DNA of 64,000 nt from Coptis chinensis (GCA_015680905.1 CM027377.1:15834501-15898500); one strand, 5' to 3'. Positions 35,164 through 49,640 are shown, counted from the stretch's first letter. The notes: generated from the letters alone by a model not told the origin. Translations and numbers: made by a program.

Positions 35164-36018
35164 ACATTATATTGCAACTAGATCTTTCACATCCTCAACA
35201 ATACCCTAAAGATCACTGCTTCCAAATTTTAGTTTTAAGTTATAATATGAAGTAGTAAATTGTGCATTATAAAGTTGTAATGCAAAGTAGACGATATTCA
35301 GGAAATGCAAAAATGATTGTGCATTGAACTCCTCCCAAAGATGACACTTTATATTGGCACTCTATGTATTGAAAAACAAGGCAAAGGTGGCAACTCATTC
35401 ACTTAATAGAGCTAACCATTGAAAATCAAATCCAAATTTTGAAAAGGCCCTTGTCTTTTAGGCATAGTTAAAAATCATCGTGTTTTTTTTTATCCTAATT
35501 AAGTCCATACGGTTTTAAGCCATGTTTTATTAGTACTTAAGAAAACAAGATAATGGCATAATGGCCGTTAGAACAAACACAAATCTTCGCCAATGAGATT
35601 TGGAATGGAATGGGTAGTTAAGTGTGAGTTGTCAAATCATGAGGGCTCATTCAAAAGCCAAACAAATTATAAAGGATATATATATTTTTTAATAGGGGGG
35701 CTTTTATCTTAAAAAAAACCTTGATACAATACTGCTATATATAGCTGGCAAGAGAGAGCCACATTTTCTCATTTATATTTTCTCATTTGTTTCCTTCTCG
35801 AGTGTTCCTTGTTACAGTGTTCATTTCAAATTGTAGCTTTTGAAAAATGACGGTGATTTTTCCGTCAAGTTTAGGAGGTTATCGTAGATTTGTAAATCGT
35901 CGGACAAAAGGAGGCAGATAAAAACTACCAGATTAACCAACCAAATAAGTCAAATAGAAAGGTGTAAAACAGACTCTCTAAATCAAGCTTTTTTCATAAT
36001 CACTCACAAGCAAGCAAG
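35164..36018. other. Intergenic, no gene recognised
   Basis: A TATATATAG box near 35738 is followed by pyrimidine-rich, leader-like sequence (35760-35840), but no coding sequence follows. The inverted text GACGGTGATTTTTCCGTC occurs at 35849-35866. Confidence 0.35.
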
Positions 36019-36416
36019 GCCCAAAATATCGATATCGATGAATATATCGGTGTACCCAAAAACCTATATATATCGGATATATCGAAAATATCGGATGTAT
36101 CCATTTTTTTTTGTGACCAGTCAAAATTTTGTTTTGTATGTCGATATATCGGAAATATTGTCTATTATATCAGAAATATCGACAATATATCGGTCAAAGT
36201 CAACAATATTTGGTCAAAGTCAACAATATCGGTCAAAATCAACACTTTATATCGTATATATTGGTTGATATATATCGTTATATCGGAAGTTTCGATATAT
36301 ATCGAGAAAAAAGGATTCTATATTCGGTGGATATATATCGGAAATATCGATGTCGGTGTACCAAAATACCGATATATATCGGCGATATATCAGATATATC
36401 GGCGATATTTTGGTCC
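36019..36416. mobile_element. Foldback element built of ATATCG boxes
   Basis: The left end GGCCCAAAATATCG and the right end (reverse complement GGACCAAAATATCG) pair, and the whole 400 bases consist of short CGATATATCGG-type boxes in both orientations. The boxes recall the ends of the element at 2-2549. The flanks share CACAAG, an uncertain target duplication. The open frames across it are by-products of the low-complexity sequence. Confidence 0.55.
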
Positions 36417-36419
36417 ATG

Positions 36420-37128
36420 CTCACAAGGACAAGGATGTGGAAAGTTCAAGTTTACCCTTTGCCCTCAAATGGGTCACTCACTCCTTCGTGCACCCGAAAG
36501 TGACAATGATTCATCATCCCGACCTGTTTCAACAACTCGTCCATTCAACGACGATAATTTTCAGGTGATGAATCTTCATAAACAACGGAACCATTCTAGT
36601 TATGATTGGAAGAAACAAAATATCGAATTTTTTCACTGCTCAAATCTGCAAAAGCTCCAATGACATGGTCGTCATCATCATGACAAAGCGACTTTCTTAA
36701 TTTACGAGCGGATTTCACAGCTCTATGCGCAATCTCTTCCCAATTATTATTCTAATTACCAACAAGTAGTGCTCCAATGACATTGAATCCCCGTTAGAGT
36801 AAAGATTGAATGTCATTTGTTTCTTTAGAATAATTGGGATTGTTTGAGGATTGAAAGTGAAGACATTTGAAGGTGGAAAAGGAATTATTCAATTAGATTA
36901 TTGATGATACCAGAGGTCTAGGGCTCGAACCGCGCCAGCATCAAAAAGTTACTGATCTCATTTAAAACTGGCTTACCAATATAAAAAAAAATACAAAAAT
37001 TAAAATGTATACATAAATCACACTCGTTGCTTACTAGATTTGCTATTTAGTTTGTGTTGTTAACTCTTCTGGTTGTGTTTATGTGATTGTGTGAGCAAAT
37101 AATGGAGAAGGAAGTCAGGAGTAGAAGT
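36420..37128. other. Weak exon-like scrap and a possible SINE B box
   Basis: A plus-strand frame at 36430-36663 contains GCGKFKFTLCPQMGHSLLRA, faintly like a GRF zinc finger, but too little is present to name it. Near 36920-36940 the minus strand reads GCGCGGTTCGAGCCC, which fits a polymerase III B box of a tRNA-derived SINE; no A box was secured. Confidence 0.25.
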
Positions 37129-38051
37129 AAAGTTACACCTATTGGACTATGAACAAATATTGTTCATACCCCTATTCGATTATGAACAATGATTTTTCAT
37201 ACCTTAACAACATGAGGAATGATCAGTGAGGACACCTATTATTGAACTATGAAAATCATTGTTGATACCCTTATCGGACTATAAACAAACATTGTTCATA
37301 CTCCTATTCGACTATGAACAATGATTGTTCATACTTCAACAACATGAGTAGGGCAGGGATCGGGTCAGATATGGCTATATCCGAATCCGAATAATTTCAC
37401 AGTATTCGAACCCGACCCGAACCCGACTAACCCGATCAGATAACACTAAAAATTCAAAAAAAGCCCAAAAATTATATCCAAATCTGAACCCGAACCCGAC
37501 ATACCCGAATCCGACCCAAATACATAAACGAATATGAAAATCGACCCGAACCCGATATATTCAGTAATCGGGTCGGGTCGGATTCAGGTATACCCGACCC
37601 GATTCCCTGCCCTAAACATGAGGAATGATTAGTGAGGACACCTATTATTAAACTATGAACAATCATTATTCATACCCTTATCGAACTATGAACAAACATT
37701 GTTCATATTGAACAATCATTGTTCATACCTATATTCGACTATGAACAATGATTGTTCATACCCCAACAACATGAGGAATGATCAGTGAGGACACCTATTA
37801 TTGAACTATATATAAATAATCATTGTTCATACCCTTATTGGACTATTAACAAACATTGTTCATATTGAACAATCATTATTCATATCCCTATTCGACTATG
37901 AACAATGATTGTTCATACCTCAACAACATGAAGAATGATTAGTGAGGACACCTATTATTGAACTATGAACAATCATTGTTCATACCCTTATCGGACTATA
38001 AACAAACATTGTTCATACTGAACAATCATTGTTCATACCCCTATTCGACTA
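37129..38051. repeat. Minisatellite, about five units of 100-190 bases
   Basis: Units carry ACACCTATTATTGAACTATG, the palindrome-like GAACAATGATTGTTC, TTCGACTATGAACAATG and AACAACATGAGGAATGA. The second unit is interrupted by a hAT MITE (37349-37614) and the last ends at the TGTCACACCCC border at 38052. Confidence 0.8.
37349..37614. mobile_element. hAT MITE, 266 bases, exact 8-base TSD
   Basis: The ends are TAGGGCAGGGATCGGGTC and, in reverse complement, TAGGGCAGGGAATCGGGTC. The 8-base flanks are AACATGAG on both sides (37341-37348, 37615-37622). The interior is rich in CCCGAACCCGA/TCGGGT words. It sits in one minisatellite unit; the uninterrupted units give the empty-site sequence. Confidence 0.92.
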
Positions 38052-39413
38052 TGTCACACCCCAAATTTCTAGAATATTTAAAATAGGGAATTATCCAAGA
38101 TATAATTATCTCAATCGTCACCCTATTCAATCATCTGAAAACCCAAGATGAAACAAAACCCTAATAACATATTATCAACCACGATATTAAAATCTGAGGT
38201 CAAATTTAAAACTAAAAGGAACAATCCTTCAATCGCATTATTAAACTACAAAGAAACTAACTAACTCTATTACATTTGTCTCAAAAACAAAACCGTACAC
38301 TTCAGAAAAACTTAAACCAGAAGACTTCAAGAGCAAATCCAAATCACGTGTCCTCATCCACTGCACTCCACCATCTATGTTTCCAAGAACACACCCACAT
38401 TGCAAAACAAAACAAACATGGGTCAGCAAATTGAATTTGCTGGTATGAGTGAGACTAAAATAAAAACAACATGTTCAATATTTCAAATAAAAGAATATAT
38501 TATTACAATCATTTCAACTTAGAAGACAAGTTAGTTCCGTTTTCTCAAAAAAGCATGTAGTTTCTTCCCAAGTAATATTTCACCCCCAATATACAATTCC
38601 AAAAATCTCATATAACAGTACTCATCATTCCCACTTTCCAAAATAACTCACAACATAAATACCACTTACATTCCACTTATTAAATGCACATATGATAACC
38701 TAATTAAATATAAGTTTGATACACATTACCTTTAAGCTAACACGTCGTCTTAGGATAGGATATTTACGTCCCTGCATAAAAGATTAATAGATCCTACCCT
38801 CCTGCAAAACAGAGTTAGACATCACAATAAAATAATTTATCTCAGCCAATCAAATTTCTATTCATAATCAAACCTCATTTAAGACATTTAAGTCTAATTG
38901 ATACAACCTGGTTTGTCCCACATATTCGGAAATACCACTTATCATAATATCTATATCAAGGGTAGTCATTTCACATGACATCATTACGTCATAAATTTTC
39001 TGCGTGCATAACTATAGATCTCAGACTATCACAAGTCATTAATATTTTTGTAATTATATATCAAGTTATAGTCATTTCGCAATCACATAAAAGATCACAA
39101 GCATTCACTAATATTATTCACAGTCACACTTCACATCCATAACATCACACAAATTCACATACTTTTAGTTCAATCAATTCCACAATGTATCTTGTTTATT
39201 AATCACTTATTTATTGACCTCACCTTTAGTTCGTACTCCACAATTTGCATTTCACACATTTACCAAATCACATACCCATGTGCCTCTCTCACACCAAGTA
39301 CCACTACAAGACATATGTCCCAAGCGGAGAAATCGTCTCCAGGAACATATTTACATCTTGCAAACTCGTAACTTGTGAGTCACAGCTATCTCTGGGCTTT
39401 CAATATCTCAGAT

Positions 39414-39680
39414 CATTCATGGCACATTCAATGAATACCTTGGGTCATTCCCGCCACATTCATGGAATATCCATCATACACTAGCAGGTCATTCATGGCA
39501 CATTCAATGAATACTTTGGGTCATTCCCGCCACATTCAAGGAATACCGCCCCATCATAACACTAACAGGTTATTCATGGCACATTCAATGAATACTTTGA
39601 GTCATTCCCGCCACATTCAAAGAATACCCATCATAACACTAACAGGTCATTCATGGCACATTAATCAATGAATACCTTCC
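39414..39680. repeat. Tandem repeat, unit about 77 bases, three and a half copies
   Basis: The unit contains CATTCATGGCACATTCAATG, GGGTCATTCCCGCCACATTC and ATCATAACACTAACAGG. Related single units occur in inverted orientation near 4125-4200. Confidence 0.8.
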
Positions 39681-40715
39681 TATCACATGACATCTCAAGT
39701 CATAATATATCATTACCAAATTTTACGGTGTGGAGAGTTCTAAAGGTGTGGTCGACTTGTTGAAAATATTATTCTCAGCTGACTTATCATTGTACTAGCA
39801 TTAATCATGCACAACAATTGATCACACGAGCAAAAAGTTATTTTCACACATCAATGCAAATCAATCACGCATTTAAATATTATTGAACGCAACACGAATG
39901 GTCTTCAATCAAATACAATTCAAACATCCATAATCACTTACACAATTAAATACTAATATTATACACATATAGTTATCACAAAAACTAATGTATAATATAT
40001 AATATAGTGACTGCACTTTTATTCAAATGTGCCTACATATCCAAATCTTTCAAGATTGGAATCAAGCCTTACGTAGCTCTTAACCAATAAATATCAACAT
40101 CCTTGTATGTACATTTAAGGAAAACAACAATTTATACTATAGAAAATCACATACAATAAGTTTCAATTACTCCCACAATCATATATGTAAAGTTTCATAC
40201 CCAGAGATACACTATGAACCTTTAAATCCAAAAACTCACAAATGGATATTTCTCTAATTTTGATTCTCAAAAAAAAAATGATCTTACGAACCATGTCAGT
40301 TCCAAATAAAACCACATTCTAAAAGTAAGCTACAAACACTATATAAAACACCCAAGAAGAGTTTAAGAGACTCTTAGTTCATTACTAGACATATTTCCCA
40401 AAATAAGTTCATGCACATAAAGGATAACACGGTAGGTTTTCTAGCCAAGTTGTCAAAGCAATAACTTTTTCTACAGTTAACCAAATGATACACCACTTGA
40501 TTATTTTAAAACTAGGATAGGTATACTTACTTCTTCATGTAGAACTCAAAGGCCCAACCTCAGCCCATCTAGAAGAAAACTTAAGTCAAAAATGATAAAA
40601 ATCCTAATTTTTAGCAAACTAGATTTCTAACGGACTATCTTCCAAATGGCTCAACTCTTTCCACAGGTGTCCAAACGAGACAAGGCTTTTTGCGTTGAAA
40701 AGAAGACTCTTAGAA

Positions 40716-42702
<1,987 letters not shown>

Positions 42703-42837
42703 ACCCAAAGTTAATCGAAAAACGAAAACGTTAGTGAAAGCGAAATAACTGGTAAACTCTCTCTCTCTCTAAAACCCGAACTAACAAAGAGGGAGGGTTC
42801 GGTTGTAACCAAACCCCTCTAACTCTCCCACGTATCT

Positions 42838-42890
42838 TATTTTATCTTTTTCTTTTTCTTTTTCTTTTTCTTTTTCTTTTATTTTTTTTT
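42838..42890. repeat. (CTTTTT)n microsatellite
   Basis: About six consecutive hexamer units TTTTTC, then a T-rich tail. Confidence 0.85.
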
Positions 42891-43160
42891 ATATTATTAT
42901 TACTTTTTAAACCCTAATAAATAGGGAAAAACCTTCGCAATATGAATTTGTATAAAGTATGAATTTGTATAAAATATGAATTTGTAAATAGGGAAAAACC
43001 TTCGCAATATGTTTTTATACCCTTCGCAATATGAATTTGTATAAAATATAATTCGACACTTTTGTCATTTTTCCTCAACGGTAGAATGTGTGACAGTCGT
43101 CGGAGGGAAAAGTGGGGCATTTGTGTATACATATTTATGCAAATAAGGAGAAAATAACAC

Positions 43161-43410
43161 CACTTTCTAGCTAGTCTGGAACTTCACGTTCGGAACTTGT
43201 CCAAGTTCGAAACTCCACTTTCTAGCTAGTTAGGAACTTCCACATTCGTAACTTGTCCAAGTTCGGAATTTCACTTCCAAGCTAGTCAGGAACTCCACAT
43301 TCATAACTTGTCCAAGTTCGGAATTTCACTTCCTAGCTTGTCAGGAACTCCACGTTCGGAACTTGTCTAAGTTCGGAACTCCACTTCCTAGCTAATAAGG
43401 AACACAGAAA
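43161..43410. repeat. Tandem repeat, unit about 55 bases, about four and a half copies
   Basis: The unit reads CACTTCCTAGCTAGTCAGGA, then ACTCCACGTTCGGAACTTG and TCCAAGTTCGGAA. It begins a 2-kb zone in which the words GTTCGGAAC and AAGTTC recur. Confidence 0.8.
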
Positions 43411-44959
43411 TTCCAAGTTCGGTACTGCTCTCTCGGGTAACAAACCCGAAACTATTTTGTGGACGAAAGAATCCAAAACTACATTGTCAACTACAGTACC
43501 CGGGCTATCCGAATTGCATTGTAACTTGACATATTCGGAACTGCCTCGACAATTGCATTGCCCAGTACTGGATTTGGAATTGCTTTATGGATTGAAGAGC
43601 CCGACATTGATTGGTGAGACATTGGATTTAGGAATACACAGTCAAGTGATAGCAGCGATACTGACTTGATCAATATGGACGTGATGGTTCACTAGCAAAG
43701 CCGATACTGAGTACTGACCAACACTGGAACTGATTGTTTAAGTTCTTAACGTGGCTATTGGCTACCAAAATTAAACTTTGATTTCCTCAACCCATTAATG
43801 GCGGTTTTAGGAAGAAGCAAAAGAATTTTAGAGCAGGTGAACTGTTGGAGCAAAACAAATAAGAGTTCAATACTTTTTTCGACAGAAATAATGATTCAAA
43901 CTTAAAAAGATATCCAAAGCTCCAATAGCAAACACCAAGAGATTCTTACTTGCGGCAGCGGGCAAAGCGTTTGAGGAAGTGGGTGCTTAAGTTCAAAATC
44001 GGATGAATAATGGGCTTGGCATGTGCTGGTCTGTCCAAGTCCGGATCTGCCCTCATAAGGCTTGGCAAAATTGGCATGTCTAGATTTTATGAAGTTCAAG
44101 TCCGGTCACTTGATCTGTCAACTCCGAGCCATGTGACCAAGTTCAGTTCCTTACATGTGGCCATGTGCTAGTATTTAAGGTTTGTGTTGCACTTGACAAA
44201 GTTCAAGTCCGGGGTCATGTGAGTGTGTGACAAAGTTCAGCTCCGAGTCATGACTATGGCACGTCCGGATCAGATTTGGATGGGAGTCAAGCATTAACAA
44301 TTTGCGAAAAGTAAAGTTTACTTTTGACTTTTGAGGAATTGTCATAACAAAAGGAACCTTTCTTTACTGTAGACAATAAGTGGAAGAGCGTAGCTCCGGA
44401 ATCCCAATGGGTGATTTGGGATTGACATGTCCTGGGTCATTACAAAAGCCGTCGAAATTTTAGTTTCACATACCATCGAAATTTCAACACCATGGTACGG
44501 AATATTTAGGGATATAGATTGGACTTTGAAGATCCAACGAATAGTTCTGAATGAGTGATAATGGGCTGGTATGTCCGGATTTGATAAAGTTCTTTACATG
44601 TGCAAGTATTCAAGTTTTGGGTCATGGTTGTGGCATGTCCTAAACTCCAGACTTAACAAAATTCAGTTCCTTGAACCTGAAATATTGAGAAATTTTGTAC
44701 ATAAATTCCACAGAGAAAATCGAGGCATAAGACGTCGCGTACATTTTTACCCGGCCTTTTTCCTTAAGGGTTTGATTCACAACCCATGAATAAAAAAGGG
44801 CGGCATATGTGTGTGCATATTTTAGCAAATAGATATGTAACATGTGGCAGCATCTTCGTAAGGCTCAGATATGGTCTTGGTGTGGGTAGAAAGTACCATA
44901 ACACACTTCAAGTCCAAATCCTCTTACTTCCTAGGTTCGGAAGTGAGACAAGAAGAGGA
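43411..44959. other. Non-coding stretch rich in TTCGGAAC, AAGTCCGG and GACAAAGTTC words
   Basis: No gene was recognised. Repeated short words such as TGACAAAGTTCA and CAAGTCCGG suggest decayed tandem repeats or an LTR of unknown family. Confidence 0.4.
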
Positions 44960-45250
44960 GGTTCGTGGGCTTTGGAACTAGTTGGAGTAGTAGGTTCGTA
45001 TAACCAACTCCTAACTATGAACTCCAAATCCGGAACTCAACTACTAGGTTCGGAGCAGGTTCGTGGGCTTTGGAACTAGTTGGAGTAGTAGGTTCGTATA
45101 ACCAACTCCTAACTATGAACTCCAAATCTGGAACTCAACTACTTGGTTTGGAGCAGGTTCATGGGCTTTGGAACTAGTTGGAGTAGTAGGTTCGTATAAC
45201 CAACTCCTAACTATGAACTCCAAATCTGGAGCTCAAGTACTAGGCTCGGA
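44960..45250. repeat. Tandem repeat, unit 98 bases, three copies
   Basis: Copies begin at 44960, 45058 and 45156 with GGTTCGTGGGCTTTGGAAC and include AACTAGTTGGAGTAGTAGG and CCAACTCCTAACTATGAAC. They are nearly identical, so the expansion is recent. Confidence 0.9.
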
Positions 45251-46676
45251 GCTCTAACTACTACTCTGAACCTAAACATGTTTTTCTGTTGTTTAAGTCA
45301 ATAAAGAATACCTATTTGACTTGGGAAACATGGGGCTTCTAGAAGATTCAAGATGAGACTTAACAAGAGACGGTCTCCTAGTTAAACACTAATTGGGAAA
45401 TCTCATCTATTCTTATAAATAGAATAGTTGAACTACGCTTTGAGTTTAATTCTTATTCACAGGATACATAGGGGTGTCTCTTTTTGCCGAATTTCTGATT
45501 TTTCCGAAATCCGACCCGAAATTGGTCTGGCTTTGGGTGTAGTTTTCACGGGCCGATTTCTGAAAATTCCAAAAAAAAATTGGATCGATTTGGATATAAC
45601 TCTAAAACCGATCCGATCCGATCCGATCCGAAAGTTCCGATATATAGCCGATCCGAAATTTCCGATATTATTGACAATTTATTCTGAAAATATATACTTC
45701 TCTCACTATCCACTTGATTAGATCTCGACTAGATCTAGACCGTTCATTCATTTTCTAGTTTTTTACTTCCAAAAACAAAACAAAAACATAACCTAGCCGC
45801 TACTTCCCCACTTGACTTGGACCACTCCACTGTCATTACACCGTCTGTCATAACAACAATGATATGAAAAAAAATGTCATTGAGTCATACAATGACTTCC
45901 AGACCAATCCAAAAGCCAAATTCCAATAGATAGAATGTTATGTAAAGCTACTTAGAGTCCAAGACTAGAATCCATTATTCATGCAGATACTTCACACTTC
46001 AATTTGGGTTAGGTAGAATGTCACCCGGTCGTTGCTTAGTATAAGAATTTGGGTTAGATTGTTGGGACGGGTTATAATCTTTTGTTTCATGGGTCGGGTT
46101 ATGTCATTTTTGGGGCTGGGTCCTTATTCTTTTTGGGCCTTAAGAGTTATCAATCTCACCCATTATATTAGATGTATTATTTTTGCCACATCATGTCCTA
46201 GTGTTATGCCGGGTGGAAAATACAAAAAAAAAATTGAAAATAAATAGACACATCATCACTTAACTAACGGATGCTAACAGATTGCTATTTTTGTGAAATC
46301 GGGCATAGTACATTGATACGTTTGTGAAAAAAATTCTATGTTGATACAAGTGTTAATAGGACCTAAGTACATTGCATATTTCTGTATTTAAGCCTTTTTA
46401 TAATGGTTAGATAAAGGCACCACAAAGAAGGTTGCAAAAAGAAAAAATATGCAAAATCTAGCATGGCTTCTTTTGCATTCGCGCTCCAAAGATCTAGTCC
46501 CTCCAATAACCAAGGGGTGCCCGTGCACTGCTCCACAAAGTCTATAACCAAGGTACAAGATGATTGCGCACCATACATCCCGCGTACTCTAACATTGCTA
46601 AAAGAAATATACCGAGAAGAAAAAGAAAGAGAACAATTTCCATACCCGAAAAAAAAAAAAAAAAAAAAAAAAAACC
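45251..46676. other. Intergenic with a partial hAT-MITE-like segment
   Basis: TAGGGGTGTCTC at about 45469 looks like a hAT terminus and is followed by TTCCGAAATCCGACCCGAAA-like words and (GATCC)n at about 45606-45632. No right end was found. The remainder holds no gene. An A tract of about 28 bases lies at 46647-46674. Confidence 0.4.
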
Positions 46677-48215
46677 GAGGTAAAACTGAGGTATTTTGGC
46701 CATTACTGGATCCACGTCGCTCCACTCCTGGTCTCTTTCTTTCAGATATGTCCCGTCCTCAGCAGGGGGTCAAGTTGCTTGAAGGTGCGGTCAGCACTGA
46801 TCCATCTTTTGTCAGGGGCCTTGCTCGAAAGCGTGTTGAAAAGGTTATGACTTTGATGGACCATTTTGCTGTGTTGGAAGATCCTCAGTATGAGTTAGCG
46901 CTTTTACGAGCTTGTGTGGGGATTTCTAAGTTGGTCTTTGCGATTTGTACTTGTCCACCATCGCTTTTCAGAGAGGCAGCTAAGACTTTTGATCAGCATC
47001 TCCGCAATGTTCTCATGGGTATTGTGGTTTTTGATGGTCCTGGCTTTGGTGATATGCAGTGGCGTTTATATATCGACACTCCCATTACATCTTGGTGGGT
47101 TAGGTATCTATTGTGTCTCTGATGTCTCTACTTTTGCTTTCGTGGCCTCCCGTTGTCAGACTTCTGAGCTTCAGAACCACATTCTTAGGAGTTGTGGCCC
47201 AGTGCCTGTTGATGCGATTCTTGATGTTGTTAGCAGTACATTGAGTCTCTGTCTACCCAATCTTGACCTTTAATTCTCCGGGTCTGTGAATCTCTTGTCC
47301 CCTCAAAACCACAAAAAGTTTTGGCGAAAGCGTTCTACAGTAAGATTGTTGATGGTCTTGAGGGGGAGTTTGAATTATCTGCTCGTCAAAAAGCAATCAT
47401 TGGATGCTTGCAGTCAGAACACGCAAAGGATTTTCTACTTGCTATTCCGATGGAGGGACTTGGACAGCATATGTCGCCGGTGGAGTATCGTTCTATTTTC
47501 CAGTATCGTCTCATGATTCCTTTGTACTCTGACGATGGTCTATGCTCTATTTGCAAAAAGAGTAGATTGGATACTTTCAGAGACCATGCAGCACACTGTC
47601 GACACTTTCCAGGTTTCAAATATCGACGTGATCATGTCAGAGATATTTTATGTGATGTATTTTGGAGGGCTGGGGTATAAGTGAAGAAGGAGGCTCCCGT
47701 CAATTTTCTCACTGATCCGAATGAGGGAAGATCGATACTTCGGCCTGCGGATGTATTGATCTATAGTTGGTATGAAGGGAGGCATGCGTGTGTTGATATA
47801 ACTGGAGCCTCTCCGTTGGTAGGGATTGGGAATGGAGTCTTTGGGGTGGGTGACGCAGCTAATAGAGCAGCAGCAGGAAATATTGAGAAACACGAGGAGG
47901 CTTATAGGGCTAACCAGTATTGTTTCATTTCGTTCAATTTCGATACTTTTGGTTTTTTAGCACAATAGTCTGTTGAGCTCCTTAAGAGATTGCAGAAAAT
48001 TATGGACTGCAACGTAATGACAGCTGGTTGTAACGAGTTTGTTTTTAGGAAGATAGGATTTGTCATTCAGAAAGGACTTGCGGCACAGTTTGTTGCACGC
48101 TTGTCCTAATTATTTGTAAAACTCGTTATTATTATCAATAAAATTTCTACTTAAAAAAAATAAAAAAAATAACAAATAAAAAAAAAAAAAAAAACAAAAA
48201 AAAAAAAAAAAAACA
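46677..48215 (+). mobile_element. Non-LTR retrotransposon, 5'-truncated (3' half), with A-rich tail
   Basis: Coding homology starts abruptly after an A tract with KTEVFWPLLDPRRS, a position just downstream of the reverse-transcriptase core. It runs to a stop at 48109, then a short 3' trailer with AATAAA and an A-rich tail. An 80-base copy of the same tail lies at 30049-30128. Truncation within the RT gene is typical of such elements. Confidence 0.75.
46683..48109 (+). pseudogene. Non-LTR reverse-transcriptase C-terminal region with zinc finger and possible REL-type nuclease
   Basis: In order: SRPQQGVKLLEGAVSTD (RT thumb side), LMDHFAVLEDPQYELALLRA, and GPGFGDMQWRL; a shift near 47090 to a frame with LPLHLGGLGIY and back near 47275; CSICKKSRLDTFRDHAAHC (47541-47597), a putative CCHC finger; and RPADVLIYSWYEGRHACVDI (47742-47801), which recalls the P-D/D-x-K layout of restriction-like endonucleases. 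From memory the family is annotated as a putative reverse transcriptase in Asteraceae and other plants. In-frame stops at 47678 and 47966 plus the double frameshift make it inactive. The nuclease reading is inference. Confidence 0.65.
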
Positions 48216-48842
48216 AAGAACTTCGCATGATGTGCATTAGGTCCCATTGCTATTCAACTTGTATAGAAAATGTGGTCGTCCCTTATCGATAAATGTTGCA
48301 AATATCTGAATGTTCGGCTCAGCCTGAATGATATTATGGTTCTGATTTTGATGTCCAGGCTAAACCGCTAAATGTAGGAATTTCATATGAGCAAATCATA
48401 CTGAAACCATTTTTAGCTTTCCGTCCCAATCAACATAAATTGGAAAAAAATGGTGTATTTACAACTGTGGCAAGTAATTCGAATTATCATTCAAATTACA
48501 ATACGACTTTTGAATCACACGTGACGTCTAGACTGTGTTTTTCTTATCTTTTTGTTATCATTTTTTATTTAATACCGTATTTTCAACCTTGAACATTGAA
48601 ATGAAATTCAGTAGAAGTTTTAGAAGAAAACGTACAGCGGAAGGTGTTTTTTCTTTTCTTTTTTATAATAAAACTTCATTCCTATTAAATTAAGAGCACT
48701 TCTTCAGTCTGCTGGTCGGGTAAAACTTCATTCCTATTAAATTAAAAGAAGCATAATGGCCATGCAGAAGTGCAGAACCACCCACTTAGCCAAATTAATT
48801 GCCCAGGAGTTGGCAGATACATGACATAACATAAACTTAGAG
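48216..48842. other. Intergenic with a short direct repeat
   Basis: AAAACTTCATTCCTATTAAA is present twice (about 48668 and 48722). No gene was recognised. Confidence 0.4.
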
Positions 48843-49289
48843 AGTGTTTGGATTCTATTTATTTATTGTCAAAAAGTGTTTATTAGTGAAAAAATATTTT
48901 TTGAAAAAATAAATGTGTTTGGTTTTTATTTTAAAAAAAAAATAGTTTTTCATCCAAAAAAACATTTTTTGATCCCAAAAAGTTGTTTTATGGTTGTTTT
49001 ATGATAATTAGGTAAAACTTGTTTTTCAAGTTAAAAAACTATTTTTCTTTGAAAGAAACACTTTGAGTGCTAAAGGCAAATGAACACCCTGGATGTTTTA
49101 GACTTTAGTGATTTATGTCATGATATGTCAAAATATATCAAGAAACATAGTGCGAAATCTGTTTTCATAAAATAGCTTTTAAGAAAAATCACAACTTTTA
49201 TTGAAAAACTGTTTTTATAATAAATATTTTTTCATAAAAATGTTTTTTAAGAAAAAATAATTTTTTGAAAAAATGAGAACCAAACACCT
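48843..49289. mobile_element. hAT MITE, 447 bases, exact 8-base TSD
   Basis: The left end AGTGTTTGGATTCT and right end (reverse complement AGGTGTTTGGTTCTC) are imperfect inverted repeats. The flanks are ACTTAGAG on both sides (48835-48842, 49290-49297). The interior is rich in AAAAATATTTTTT-like inverted words. Non-coding. Confidence 0.8.
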
Positions 49290-49328
49290 ACTTAGAGAAA
49301 TTAAAATATTCAAATGCAACAATTAAGA

Positions 49329-49640
49329 TGTCAACCAACTCCAGTTATAGCTCACATCTGGGTTGTTGATTATGTTGATCACTCCTTTTGCATGTCCTTC
49401 AAATATAACATAGAGAAATTGTTGTTGTCTAGCCACCTCCACCGCAAACTCAACTGTGACTAGGTTGGCTTCCTGTTTTGTGTTGACATCATCTCTCCTT
49501 GTAGCAGCTGCACACACATACTCTCCATTCGGGTCCCTGAGAATCACAACAGACAAACATAGTTTCTTAGAAGTAATATAGGCATTAGCAAAGTTACATT
49601 TATACCAACCAGGAGGTGGGGCAACCCACTCCTCCTCCAG
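49329..49640 (-). pseudogene. RNase H-like (RVT_3) fragment of a non-LTR retrotransposon
   Basis: The minus strand reads EWVAPPPGWYKCNFANA, then VVILRDPNGEYVCAAATRRD and LYVIFEGHAKGVINIIN. This is the plant RVT_3-type RNase H domain found at the 3' end of L1-like elements, usually APPPGWYKCNxDGA with D as a metal ligand. Here the DGA is ANA and a frame change separates the two halves, so it is dead. No RT is attached. Confidence 0.7.

Noticed and set aside
36038-36663. Overlapping frames of 76-132 codons rich in Tyr and Ile
   Set aside because: They come from ATATCG box sequence of a foldback element; only the last part might be exon-like.
37129-38051. CRISPR-like array
   Set aside because: Units are long, variable and lack alternating unique spacers; this is plant nuclear minisatellite DNA.
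46463-46682. N-terminal extension of the reverse-transcriptase frame
   Set aside because: It reads through an A tract and unrelated sequence; family similarity begins only at about 46683.
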